This document shows, in pieces, positions 21,377 through 29,973 of a DNA stretch of 64,000 bases (the first letter of the stretch is position 1; each line of letters opens with the position of its first letter). The notes beneath the pieces are model-generated. The model searched no databases, was not told the origin of the DNA, and worked only from the letters and a program-made list of their open reading frames with translations. The DNA comes from Algicella marina (GTDB lineage: Bacteria > Pseudomonadota > Alphaproteobacteria > Rhodobacterales > Rhodobacteraceae). The stretch spans positions 697,501 to 761,500 of the forward strand of contig NZ_CP046620.1 in the NCBI RefSeq assembly GCF_009931615.1, in the 5' to 3' direction. A program made the position numbers and the translations under genes.

Positions 21377-22332
21377 GATTTTCCTGTTTTGTTAACAGGT
21401 GTTTGCAGCGGTTTTTTCGCGTAGAATGACAGCAGGTTCTCGCGCTGCAGTGCGCCCATGTCCTGCCGGGTTTCAGCCGTGGCCGAGGCTTGGTGCGGCT
21501 GAAGAACTGCGTTCTTCAGCTTCAGGAAGCGCGGGTCTATTTTCGGCTCATTCTCAAAGACGTCGAGGCCGGCGCCGCCAAGACGGCCGGATTCCAGGGC
21601 GTCGAGCAGCGCGGGCTCATCGACTGTGGACCCCCGTGAGATGTTGACGAGAATGCCGCGGGGACCGATGGCCTCGATCACCTGTTTCGACACCAGCCCG
21701 GCGGTTCCAGGGCCGCCGGCGAGAGCGATGACAACGTGATCGGCCCAGTCGGCGAGGGCGACGTGATCGTCGAAATACTGCCAGCCGGGTGTTTCTTTCC
21801 GCGACCGGGATGAATAGCCGATCTCGCACTTGAAGGCGGCAAGGCGGGAGGCAATTTCATGGCCGATGCGGCCAAGGCCGATGATGCCGATGCGGCTGCC
21901 CGAAACCTTCTGCTTCAGTGGATAGGCGCCCTGCGTACCCCAGTTGCCGCTGCGGACCCAGGCCTCGGCGCCCATCATGTCGCGGGCCTGGGCGATCAGC
22001 ATGGCGACGGCGAGGTCGGCGACATCATCGGAGAGGACATCGGGGGTGTTGGTGACGGCGATGCCGCGGGCGTCGGCCGCTTCAACGTCAATCGCATCGT
22101 AGCCGACGCCGAAGTTGGCAATCATCTTCAGGTTGGGCAGCGCATCCATGTAGGCGCCGTCTATCGGGGCGTGGCCCTTCATTGCCAGCGCGGTGATCTT
22201 GTCTGCCACATCACGGGGCAGGGAAGTGGCGCTGGCATCGGCGGCAAGTTCGTGCACGGTGAAGGCTTCCTGCATCGGCTGCATGTCCCATTCCGGATAG
22301 CTGCCGGTGATCAGTACGTCTGGCTTTGTCAT
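21364..22332 (-). CDS. D-2-hydroxyacid dehydrogenase (hydroxypyruvate/glyoxylate reductase type)
   Basis: A 322-residue NAD(P)-dependent dehydrogenase. The Rossmann motif is IGIIGLGRIGHEIA, and the catalytic Arg, Glu and His are in NISRGSTVDEPAL, ENEP and LQPHQASAT. The substrate-domain signature FGVGYDAID is also present. Start ATG 22332 has GGGAG 6-8 nt upstream; the frame is open further but overlaps the HpaI-type gene. The product overlaps the pqqE 3' end by 13 nt in convergent orientation. A second family member, more clearly tied to the serine cycle, lies at 62190. The substrate here is unsure. Confidence 0.88.
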   Translation of the reverse strand: MTKPDVLITGSYPEWDMQPMQEAFTVHELAADASATSLPRDVADKITALAMKGHAPIDGAYMDALPNLKMIANFGVGYDAIDVEAADARGIAVTNTPDVLSDDVADLAVAMLIAQARDMMGAEAWVRSGNWGTQGAYPLKQKVSGSRIGIIGLGRIGHEIASRLAAFKCEIGYSSRSRKETPGWQYFDDHVALADWADHVVIALAGGPGTAGLVSKQVIEAIGPRGILVNISRGSTVDEPALLDALESGRLGGAGLDVFENEPKIDPRFLKLKNAVLQPHQASATAETRQDMGALQRENLLSFYAKKPLQTPVNKTGKSYPR

Positions 22333-22449
22333 ATCGCTCCCTCGCGTTTTTGCCCTTGGTAAAGCAACGGCGCGGGTGATCAAGCCCGGGATGCGCTTGA
22401 CAGGCGGTGCAGTGCAGGAAAGCCTGACGCGCAAACAGGGGAGGCGGCG

Positions 22450-23211
22450 ATGGTTCAGCACAACAGGTTCAAGGCACGACTGAAGGCGGGCGAGGCGCAA
22501 CTGGGGCTCTGGCTGAGCCTGTGCAGCCCGGTGGTTGCCGATGCAGTGGCCGATTCCGGCATGGACTGGGTGCTGCTGGACATGGAGCATGCGGCCAACA
22601 GCGAACAGACGGTGCTGGCGCAATTGCATGCCGGACAGGCTGGCTGCCCGGCGGTGGTGCGGCCGTGGTGGAACGACACGGTGCTGGTGAAGAGGTTGCT
22701 GGACATGGGCGCGGAGACGCTGCTGTTTCCGATGGTGCAGACGCCCGAGGAAGCGGCCGCGGCGGTGGCGGCGACGCGCTATCCGCCGGAGGGGGTGCGC
22801 GGGGTGAGCATGTCCCAGCGCGGCAACCGCTACGGGCGCGATGCAGGGTATCACGGGCGGGCCAATGCGGAGGTGTGCGTGCTGGTGCAGGTGGAAACGC
22901 GAGAGGCAATGGCGCGTATCGAGGAAATCGCAGCGGTGGACGGCGTGGACGGCGTATTTTTCGGCCCGGCGGACATTGCAGCCAGCCTCGGGCGGATCGG
23001 TGATCTGAACCATCAGGCTGTCTGGGATGAAATCTTCGCCGCCGCCGACAGGGTGCTGGCGATGGGCGTGCCGGTGGGAACGCTGATCGCCGTGCCGGAC
23101 CGGGTGCGGGAATGCGTGGACAGGGGGTTTACATTCACCGCCTGCGGCAGTGATTTGAACCTCGTGGCGCGGGGCGCCGACAACCTGGTGAAGATGTACA
23201 AGGGAGACTGA
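22450..23211 (+). CDS. HpcH/HpaI-family aldolase
   Basis: A 253-residue class II pyruvate aldolase of the HpaI / 2-keto-3-deoxy-sugar-acid type, cleaving 2-keto-acids to pyruvate plus an aldehyde. Landmarks are LGLWLSLCSPVVADAV, VLLDMEHA, GAETLLFPMVQTPEEA and VEGVDG-like DGVFFGPADIAASLG. A strong GGGGAGG precedes ATG. The next gene begins 2 nt after its stop and resembles uronate dehydrogenase, so an operon handling sugar acids is likely. It could serve aldarate, galacturonate or rhamnonate breakdown. Confidence 0.87.
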   Translation: MVQHNRFKARLKAGEAQLGLWLSLCSPVVADAVADSGMDWVLLDMEHAANSEQTVLAQLHAGQAGCPAVVRPWWNDTVLVKRLLDMGAETLLFPMVQTPEEAAAAVAATRYPPEGVRGVSMSQRGNRYGRDAGYHGRANAEVCVLVQVETREAMARIEEIAAVDGVDGVFFGPADIAASLGRIGDLNHQAVWDEIFAAADRVLAMGVPVGTLIAVPDRVRECVDRGFTFTACGSDLNLVARGADNLVKMYKGD

Positions 23212-23213
23212 CC

Positions 23214-24041
23214 GTGACGGTGATAGCGCTGACGGGGGCCGCGGGACGGCTGGGTGGATATCTGCGCGAGGCGCTGGCGAAACGGGCGGACAAGGTGATC
23301 CTGACCGACCGGGTGTCGCCGGAAGGGTTGCGGGCAAACGAGGAGTTCCGGCAGGCCGAACTGGATGACTATGACGCGGTGCATGCGGCGTTGGCCGGAG
23401 CGGACGTGGTGCTGCATTTCGGCGCGATTGCCGATGAGGCGCCGTGGGACGAGATTTGGGGGCCGAACTTCGTCGGCGCGCGCAATGTCTGGGAAGCGGC
23501 GCATCAGCACGGGATCAGGCGGGTGATCTATGCCTCGTCCATCCATGCGGTGGGCATGTACCCGCGTACGCAGCGGATCGGTGTGGACACGCCGCATTAT
23601 CCGGACAGTTTCTACGGGCTTTCCAAGTGTTTCGCCGAGAACCTCGGACGGCTGTACTGGGAGAAGCGGGGGATCGAGAGCGTGATGCTGCGGATCTATT
23701 CCTGCGCCCAGCCGAACAACGAGCGCAGCCTCGGCGTGTGGCTGAGCCCGCGCGATCTTGTGCAACTGGTGGAGAAGTCGCTGGATTGCCCGATTGTCGG
23801 CTGTTCGGTCGTCTACGGCGTCTCGGCCAACTCGCGCTGCCCGGTGAGCAACGAGGGGGCGAAGTTCCTTGGCTACGAGCCGGTGGACAATGCCGAGGAG
23901 TTTGCGCCGGAGATCCTGGCAGCCGCCAAGCCCGACCCGAGCGACAAGGCGCAACTGCATCATGGCAACGTCTTCGCCACCGGTGATCTGGGCGTGTCCG
24001 CCGTGGCGCTTATGGGGCGCGCGGAAGACGGGGAGGGCTGA
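23214..24041 (+). CDS. NAD-dependent epimerase/dehydratase, uronate dehydrogenase-like
   Basis: A 275-residue extended-SDR protein resembling uronate dehydrogenase, which oxidises galacturonate or glucuronate to the aldarolactone. Features are TGAAGRLGGYLRE at the N-terminus, HFGAIADE, and the catalytic YxxxK in FYGLSKCFAENLGR. The SNRCPVSN-like strand ANSRCPVSN is also typical. GTG start at 23214 follows GGGAGACTGACC. Cotranscribed with the HpaI-type aldolase and proC. It would supply aldarate from the galacturonate released by the pectin locus 18 kb away; this link is inference. Confidence 0.8.
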   Translation: MTVIALTGAAGRLGGYLREALAKRADKVILTDRVSPEGLRANEEFRQAELDDYDAVHAALAGADVVLHFGAIADEAPWDEIWGPNFVGARNVWEAAHQHGIRRVIYASSIHAVGMYPRTQRIGVDTPHYPDSFYGLSKCFAENLGRLYWEKRGIESVMLRIYSCAQPNNERSLGVWLSPRDLVQLVEKSLDCPIVGCSVVYGVSANSRCPVSNEGAKFLGYEPVDNAEEFAPEILAAAKPDPSDKAQLHHGNVFATGDLGVSAVALMGRAEDGEG

Positions 24042-24045
24042 GACG

Positions 24046-24825
24046 ATGGCGACGGTACTGCTAGTCGGCGCGGGCAACATGGGCTTTGCAATGTTGAAGG
24101 GCTGGGCAAAGGATGGTGGCCTGCGGCTGATGGTCGTGGACCCGACGGAGGCCCTGCGGGATCGGGCGGCGGCCGTGGGCGCGGAAGTGTACGCCGATGT
24201 GGCGGAGGTGCCTCGGGAGACGGACATGATCGTGCTGGCGGTGAAACCGCAGGTGATGGACAAGGTCGCCCCGCCTTACGCGGAGTTTCCCGGCGCGGTG
24301 ATGAGTGTCGCCGCCGGCGTCGGCGTGGCGCGGCTGCGGGGGCTGGTGGGTGAGCGGCCGATCGTGCGGGTGATGCCGAACACGCCTGCTGCCATCGGGC
24401 AGGGGATGAGCGTGGGCTATGCCGAAGGCGCGGATGACACCTTGCGGGCGCTGGTGGAGCGGCTGACGGGCGTGGTGGGCGAGACGGCGTGGATCGAGGA
24501 CGAGGGGCTGATGGACGCGGTGACGGCGATCAGCGGCTCCGGCCCGGCCTACGTGTTCCACTTCATCGAGTGCCTCGCATCGGCCGGTGAGAAACTGGGG
24601 CTGGCGCCGGAGCTTGCCTTGCAGTTGGCCCGGCAGACGGTGGCCGGGGCAGGGGCACTGGCGCGCGAGGCGGGCGAGGCGCCGGGCGTGCTGCGTGAAC
24701 AGGTGACGAGCCCGGGCGGAACGACGGCGGCGGCACTGGCGGTGCTGCGCGAGACGGGCGCGCTGGAGCGGTTGGTAAACGAGGCGGCGGAAGCTGCACG
24801 GGACCGGGGGCGGGAGTTGGGGTGA
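24046..24825 (+). CDS. proC: Pyrroline-5-carboxylate reductase
   Basis: A 259-residue NAD(P)H-dependent enzyme for the last step of proline synthesis. The N-terminal Rossmann motif is VLLVGAGNMGFAML, followed by VLAVKPQVM and RVMPNTPAAIGQGMS. The C-terminal signature is AISGSGPAYVFHFIE with VTSPGGTTAAAL. ATG 24046 is 5 nt after the preceding stop, with GGGAGGG upstream. Its place at the end of a sugar-acid operon looks incidental. Confidence 0.95.
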   Translation: MATVLLVGAGNMGFAMLKGWAKDGGLRLMVVDPTEALRDRAAAVGAEVYADVAEVPRETDMIVLAVKPQVMDKVAPPYAEFPGAVMSVAAGVGVARLRGLVGERPIVRVMPNTPAAIGQGMSVGYAEGADDTLRALVERLTGVVGETAWIEDEGLMDAVTAISGSGPAYVFHFIECLASAGEKLGLAPELALQLARQTVAGAGALAREAGEAPGVLREQVTSPGGTTAAALAVLRETGALERLVNEAAEAARDRGRELG

Positions 24826-25201
24826 GGTTGGCCGTGCGCGCGGGGCGGTGGGGGCCAGCCTCTCCGACGGACCGGATCAAAAGCGCAACCCCGGCCGCAA
24901 CCGGCGCGGAATAGAGGCCGCAGGCCGCCGCGCCCACGCCGACTCGCCCCATTGGGGCAGCGCTTTTGGCGGATGTTGGCGCGTTGGTTGGATGTCCAGA
25001 GATTGGGCGAGAATAAAGTGCGGTGATCGGACGGTGCGTGCGCCTATCCGCGGGTCGGCGCTGGCGCGGCTTGCGACGGGGTAGGCCGGGATGGTGGTTG
25101 AAAGCCACGCTACGATTTACGGAAAGTTCAAGGGCAAAAGGCGCGCCGGGTTGGGGCGCGCCTTTCGATTTTTGTCGGTGTCGGCCCTTCAGGCCGCAAT
25201 C
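24826..25201. other. 376-nt intergenic region, no gene recognised
   Basis: The gap between convergent proC and fdhA is GC-rich. Open frames cross it on both strands but lack ribosome sites or family features. The only clear element is the terminator at 25136-25166. Confidence 0.5.
25136..25166 (-). terminator. Terminator of the formate dehydrogenase operon
   Basis: Stem AAAAGGCGCGCC (25136-25147) / GGCGCGCCTTT (25155-25165) with a 7-nt loop, 36 nt after the fdhA stop. On the minus strand it ends in TTTT; the plus strand gives TTTCGATTTTT, so it may also stop readthrough from proC. Confidence 0.85.
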
Positions 25202-28000
25202 TTACTCCGCCGCGATCTGTTGTTCGCCGACGATCACCCGGCAGGCCGAGAACTTGAACTCGGGGATCTTGCCGAACGGGTCGAGCTGCGGGTTGGTCAG
25301 CGTGTTGGCCGCGGCCTCGACGAAGGCGAAGGGGATGAAGACCATGTCCTTGGCGATGGCCCTGTCCGCCCGCGCGGCGAGGGTGATCTGGCCGCGGCGC
25401 GTCTCCACCGTGATCATCTCTCCCGCCTCGACACCGAGCATCTTCAGGGTGCCGGGGTGCAGGGCGGCCGTCGCCTCCGGTTCCAGCGCGTCGAGCGTGC
25501 CGGCGCGGCGGGTCATGGAGCCGGTGTGCCAGTGCTCCAGCATCCGCCCCGTCGTCAGGATCATCGGGAACTTCTCGTCCGGTACCTCGGCGGGCGAGGT
25601 GACGCGGGCCGGAGTGAACTTGGCCCGGCCGGCGCGGCGGGGAAAGCCATCGCCGAACACGACTGCCTGGCCCGGATCGTCGTTGGAGTTACACGGATAG
25701 GTGATCGCGTTCTCGTTCTCGAGCCGGTTCCAGGTGATGTGGTGGAGGCTGCGCATGCTCATCTTCATCTCGTTGAAGACCATGCGCGGCGTGTCGTAAT
25801 CCCAGTCCAGCCCGAGGCGACGGGCAAGTTCGACGGTGATCTCCCAATCCTCCCGCGCCTCGCCGGGGGCGTCGACGGCCTTGCGGCCCATCTGCACCTG
25901 CCGGTTGGTGTTGGTCACCGTGCCGGTTTTCTCCGGCCATGCGGAGGAGGGCAGGATGACATCGGCGAAGTTGGCCGTTTCCGTCAGGAAGATGTCCTGC
26001 ACGACGAGATGATCGAGCGAGGCCAAAGCCTGGCGGGCGTGTTCGACATCGGGGTCGGACATCGCCGGGTTCTCGCCCATGACATACATGCCCTTGATTT
26101 CGCCGCGATACATGGCGTCGATGATCTCCACGACCGTCAGGCCCGGCTTCTCCTGGATCTCGGTGCCCTGCCAGATATGGCGGAAGAGTTCGCGCACCTC
26201 CGGATCGGCGACGGACTGGTAATCGGGCAGCACCTGGGGGATGAGGCCCGCGTCGGATGCGCCCTGCACGTTGTTCTGGCCACGCAGCGGGTGCAGACCG
26301 GAGCCGGGGCGGCCGATCTGGCCGCAGAGCAGGGCCAGCGAGATCAGGCAGCGGGCATTGTCCGTGCCGTGGATGTGCTGGGAGACGCCCATGCCCCAGA
26401 AGATCATCGCGCCGCGGGCGCTGGCGAACTTGCGGGCAACGGTTCGCAGCGTCTCGGCGTCGATGCCGCAGAGATCGGCCATCCGCTCCGGTGGGAAGGC
26501 GCGGATGTGGTCGCGGAACTCGAAGAAGCCTTCGGTGAAGCCCTCGATGTAGTTGCGGTCGTAGAGCTTCTCCTCGACGATGACGTGCATGATGGCGTTG
26601 AGCATCGCCACGTCGGTGCCCGGCCGGAACTGGAGCATGTGGGTGGCGTGACGCTTCAGGCCCATGCCGCGCGGGTCCATCACGATCAGCTCTCCGCCGC
26701 GCTTGACGAATTGCTTGAAATAGGTGGCGGCGACGGGGTGGTTCTCCGTCGGGTTGGAGCCGATGACGATGGCGAGATCGGCGTTCTCGATTTCGTTGAA
26801 GGTCGCGGTCACGGCCCCGGAGCCGACATTCTCCATCAGCGCGGCCACGGAAGAGGCGTGGCAGAGCCGGGTGCAGTGGTCGACGTTGTTGTGCTTGAAG
26901 CCCTGGCGGATGAGCTTCTGGAAGAGATAGGCTTCCTCGTTGGAACACTTGGCCGAGCCGAAGCCGGCGACGGACTGACCGCCGTAGTAGCTGCGCAGAT
27001 CGGCGAGGCCGCCGGCAGCCCTGTCGAGCGCTTCCTCCCACGTGGCCTCGCGGAAATGGGTCCACGGGTTGGATGGATCGACGTTCAGGCCCTTGTCGGG
27101 CGCGTCATCGCGGCGGATCAGCGGCACCGTCAGGCGGTGGGGGTGGTTGATGTAGTCGAAGCCGAAGCGGCCCTTGACGCAGAGCCGGTTTTCGTTGGCG
27201 GGGCCATCGACACCATCGACCCAGGCGATCTTCTCGTCCTTGATCTTGAAGGACAGCTGGCAGCCGACGCCGCAATACGGGCAGACGGACCGGACTTCGC
27301 GATCATAGGCCTTGCTGTCGCCGATCTGGGTTTCCTCGTCGACGGCGGCGGCCTCCATCAGGGCGCCGGTGGGGCAGGCCTGCACGCATTCGCCACAGGC
27401 GACGCAGGTGCTGTCGCCCATCGGGTCGTCGAGGTCGAATGTGATCTGGCTGGTGGCGCCACGGCCCGAGAGGCCGATGACATCGTTGACCTGCACATCG
27501 CGGCAGGCGCGGACGCAGAGATTGCACTGGATGCAGGCATCCAGATTGACGCGCATGGCGACATGAGAATTGTCGAGCAGCGGCACGACCGCGGGGTCCT
27601 TGCGCGGGAACCGGCTTTCGCTGACGCCGTTCATGTCCGCCATGTCCCAGAAATGGGCCGATTTGTCATGCGCGACCTCGCGCTCCGGCTGGTCGGTGAC
27701 GAGCAGTTCCATGACCATGTTGCGGGCCTTCTCGGCCCGGTCCGTGGCGGTGTTCACGACCATGCCGTCGGCAATCTCGCGGATGCAGGAAGCGACGAGC
27801 GTGCGTTCGCCTTCGACCTCGACCATGCAGGCGCGGCAGTTGCCGTCAGGTTTGTAGCCGGGTGCGGGCTTGTGGCAGAGATGCGGGATCTTCAACCCGG
27901 TGCCATGCGCTGCATCCCAGATCGTGGTGCCTTCCACGCCGGTCGTCTCCACGCCGTTGAGGGTGAAGGTGACGAGTTTCGGGGCTGTTCCGTCTAACAT
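25202..28000 (-). CDS. fdh1A: NAD-linked formate dehydrogenase, alpha subunit
   Basis: A 932-residue Mo/W-bis-MGD catalytic subunit oxidising formate to CO2. In order: a [2Fe-2S] domain with CHKPAPGYKPDGNCRAC, a His-Cys cluster region, two ferredoxin clusters (CIQCNLCVRAC and CVACGECVQACPTG), a [4Fe-4S] motif CPYCGVGC, then the molybdopterin domains. The active-site ligand is Cys in TRLCHAS, not selenocysteine. ATG 28000 has GGAG 6 nt upstream. With the fused beta subunit and no FdsC/FdsD genes it most resembles the heterodimeric Fdh1 of methylotrophs such as Methylobacterium; Mo or W cannot be decided here. Confidence 0.93.
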   Translation of the reverse strand: MLDGTAPKLVTFTLNGVETTGVEGTTIWDAAHGTGLKIPHLCHKPAPGYKPDGNCRACMVEVEGERTLVASCIREIADGMVVNTATDRAEKARNMVMELLVTDQPEREVAHDKSAHFWDMADMNGVSESRFPRKDPAVVPLLDNSHVAMRVNLDACIQCNLCVRACRDVQVNDVIGLSGRGATSQITFDLDDPMGDSTCVACGECVQACPTGALMEAAAVDEETQIGDSKAYDREVRSVCPYCGVGCQLSFKIKDEKIAWVDGVDGPANENRLCVKGRFGFDYINHPHRLTVPLIRRDDAPDKGLNVDPSNPWTHFREATWEEALDRAAGGLADLRSYYGGQSVAGFGSAKCSNEEAYLFQKLIRQGFKHNNVDHCTRLCHASSVAALMENVGSGAVTATFNEIENADLAIVIGSNPTENHPVAATYFKQFVKRGGELIVMDPRGMGLKRHATHMLQFRPGTDVAMLNAIMHVIVEEKLYDRNYIEGFTEGFFEFRDHIRAFPPERMADLCGIDAETLRTVARKFASARGAMIFWGMGVSQHIHGTDNARCLISLALLCGQIGRPGSGLHPLRGQNNVQGASDAGLIPQVLPDYQSVADPEVRELFRHIWQGTEIQEKPGLTVVEIIDAMYRGEIKGMYVMGENPAMSDPDVEHARQALASLDHLVVQDIFLTETANFADVILPSSAWPEKTGTVTNTNRQVQMGRKAVDAPGEAREDWEITVELARRLGLDWDYDTPRMVFNEMKMSMRSLHHITWNRLENENAITYPCNSNDDPGQAVVFGDGFPRRAGRAKFTPARVTSPAEVPDEKFPMILTTGRMLEHWHTGSMTRRAGTLDALEPEATAALHPGTLKMLGVEAGEMITVETRRGQITLAARADRAIAKDMVFIPFAFVEAAANTLTNPQLDPFGKIPEFKFSACRVIVGEQQIAAE

Positions 28001-28166
28001 GATCGTCTCCGGTCTGTGTTTGCTGGCGTTGGCGTGCTTGGCTGGCGGAGGAGTGCCTCCGGCGGGACTATGTGCCGGAAGTGGCAAGGGTCATTTCCGT
28101 TTTCTGCGCGGAGATAACCCGGGGCGTGCAAGGGGCTGGCCCCTCGGTTCCAGTGGTTGCGGCACA

Positions 28167-29843
28167 TCAGAGTTCATCCCCGAAATGCTTCATCGTCAGG
28201 CGGATCGGGTTCGGGGCGGCCTGTCCGAGGCCGCAGATCGAGGCGTCGGCCATGACCTGGCAAAGGTCTTCGAGGAGGGGTTGGTCCCAACGATCCTGGC
28301 TCATCAGCTTGACGGCCTTCTCGCAGCCCGTGCGACAGGGAGTGCATTGCCCACAGGACTCATCCTCGAAGAACTTCAGCATGTTCAGGGCGGCATCCCG
28401 GGCGCTGTCCTTGTCCGACAGCACCACCACGGCCGCGGAGCCGATGAAGGTGCCGTGCGGCTGGAGCGTGTCGAAGTCCAGCGGGATGTCGTTCATGCTG
28501 GCAGGCAGCAGGCCGGAGGACGGGCCGCCGGGCTGGTATGCCTTGAATGTGTGGCCGTCCAGCATGCCGCCGCAGGCCTCGATGATGTCCGTGATCGTCG
28601 AGCCGGCCGGCAGAAGGTGGACGCCGGGATTGTTCACCCGCCCGGAGACGGAGTAGGAGCGCAGACCCTTGCGGCCATTCTTTTCCGTGGAGGAAAGAAC
28701 TTCGGGGCCTTCGGCTGCGACCTTGCGGACCCAGTAGAGTGTCTCGATGTTGTGGACGAGCGTCGGCCGGTCGAAGATGCCTACCTGGGCCACGAAGGGC
28801 GGGCGGTGGCGGGGGAGGCCGCGTTTGCCCTCGATGCTTTCGATCATCGCGCTTTCTTCGCCGCAGATGTAGGCGCCGGCGCCACGGCGCAGGTCTATAT
28901 AGCCTTTGGGTACGATACCGGCTTCCTCGATCGCCGCGATTTCGCGACGGAGGATTTCCAGTACGGCGGGGTATTCGTCGCGCATGTAGATGAAGGCTTT
29001 CTCGGCCTCCACCGCCCAGGCGGCGATCAGCATACCTTCGAGGAATACGTGCGGGGTGCGTTCGAGGTAGTAGCGATCCTTGAACGTGCCCGGCTCTCCT
29101 TCGTCGCCGTTGACGGCAAGGTAGCGCGGGCCGGGGTTGGCGCGGACGAAGCCCCATTTCTTGCCTGACGGGAAGCCGGCGCCGCCGAGGCCGCGGAGGC
29201 CGGAGGTGAGTATTTGCTCCTGCAGCGCTTCCCAATCACCGTTTTCGCGCAGATTCTTCAACGTCGTGTAGTCGCCATGCCGGGCGAAAGTCTCGTAATC
29301 GGGGATATGGGTGTGGGTGTCGGCGTTCGTGATCGCCGCCTGCACCTTTTCCGGTGTCGCGTGATCGATGTGGTTGTGGCCGATTTCCAGCACCGGCGCG
29401 GTATCGCAGCGGCCCATGCAGGGGGCGCGGAGCACGCGCACTGCCGATGGGTCCAGCCCGTCTTCGAGCGCGGCCTTGAGTTGCTGGGCGCCAGCCATCT
29501 CGCACGATAGACTGTCGCAGACGCGGATGGTGAGGGCGGGCGGCGGGGTTTCGCCTTCCTTCACAACGTCGAAATGGGCATAGAAGGTCGCGACCTCGTA
29601 GACTTCCGCCTGCGACAGGCGCATCTCTTCTGCCAGAGCGCGAAGGTGGGCGGCGGAGAGATGACCGTGCTTGTCCTGGATCAGGTGCAGGAATTCGATC
29701 AGCAGATCGCTGCGGCGGGGCGCGTCGCCGAGGAGAGACTGGATTTCCGCCAGTGCCTCATCGAAGAACGGGCGGCCCTTCGGTTTGTGTTTGCCTTTGC
29801 CTTGGCCCTGTTTCCAGACGCCTGGGAGGTCGAGCGGTGCCAT
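28167..29843 (-). CDS. fdh1B: Formate dehydrogenase beta subunit, NuoE-NuoF fusion
   Basis: A 558-residue diaphorase subunit passing electrons from formate to NAD. The N-terminal NuoE-like part (about 20-165) has [2Fe-2S] ligands in VCDSLSCEMAG and APCMGRCD. The C-terminal NuoF-like part has the NADH/FMN site GLGGAGFPSGKKWGF, the YICGEESAMIESIEG motif and a [4Fe-4S] site ESCGQCTPCRTGC. In Rhodobacter capsulatus these are separate proteins (FdsG, FdsB). ATG 29843 is preferred because AGGAG lies 7 nt upstream; a TTG eight codons earlier has none. It is followed 166 nt later by fdhA. Confidence 0.93.
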   Translation of the reverse strand: MAPLDLPGVWKQGQGKGKHKPKGRPFFDEALAEIQSLLGDAPRRSDLLIEFLHLIQDKHGHLSAAHLRALAEEMRLSQAEVYEVATFYAHFDVVKEGETPPPALTIRVCDSLSCEMAGAQQLKAALEDGLDPSAVRVLRAPCMGRCDTAPVLEIGHNHIDHATPEKVQAAITNADTHTHIPDYETFARHGDYTTLKNLRENGDWEALQEQILTSGLRGLGGAGFPSGKKWGFVRANPGPRYLAVNGDEGEPGTFKDRYYLERTPHVFLEGMLIAAWAVEAEKAFIYMRDEYPAVLEILRREIAAIEEAGIVPKGYIDLRRGAGAYICGEESAMIESIEGKRGLPRHRPPFVAQVGIFDRPTLVHNIETLYWVRKVAAEGPEVLSSTEKNGRKGLRSYSVSGRVNNPGVHLLPAGSTITDIIEACGGMLDGHTFKAYQPGGPSSGLLPASMNDIPLDFDTLQPHGTFIGSAAVVVLSDKDSARDAALNMLKFFEDESCGQCTPCRTGCEKAVKLMSQDRWDQPLLEDLCQVMADASICGLGQAAPNPIRLTMKHFGDEL

Positions 29844-29973
29844 TTGGGTCTCCTGCTGATTTGACAAACTGTCGCAGGCATGGCGCGACGACGCAAATAC
29901 CGATGCACGAAGGCACGATTTGTTTTGGTTATCGTGGAGAATGGACGCCTTCGCGGGCCGGTACCCTCAGCCT

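Noticed and set aside
22333-23337. Upstream extension of the dehydrogenase at 21364
   Set aside because: It overlaps the HpaI-type gene antisense, whereas ATG 22332 has a ribosome site and the family N-terminus.
24563-25108. A 181-codon minus-strand frame spanning the proC end and intergenic gap
   Set aside because: Pro/Arg-rich shadow translation with no ribosome site; not supported as a gene.
25091-27997. A 968-codon open frame on the plus strand
   Set aside because: It is antisense to fdhA; long reverse frames are common in high-GC genes, and its translation matches no family while fdhA has all cluster motifs.
25202-28000. Selenocysteine in formate dehydrogenase
   Set aside because: The ligand position has a Cys codon (TRLCHAS) and no in-frame TGA is needed.
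27870-29168. A 432-codon plus-strand frame
   Set aside because: Antisense to fdhB; same reasoning.
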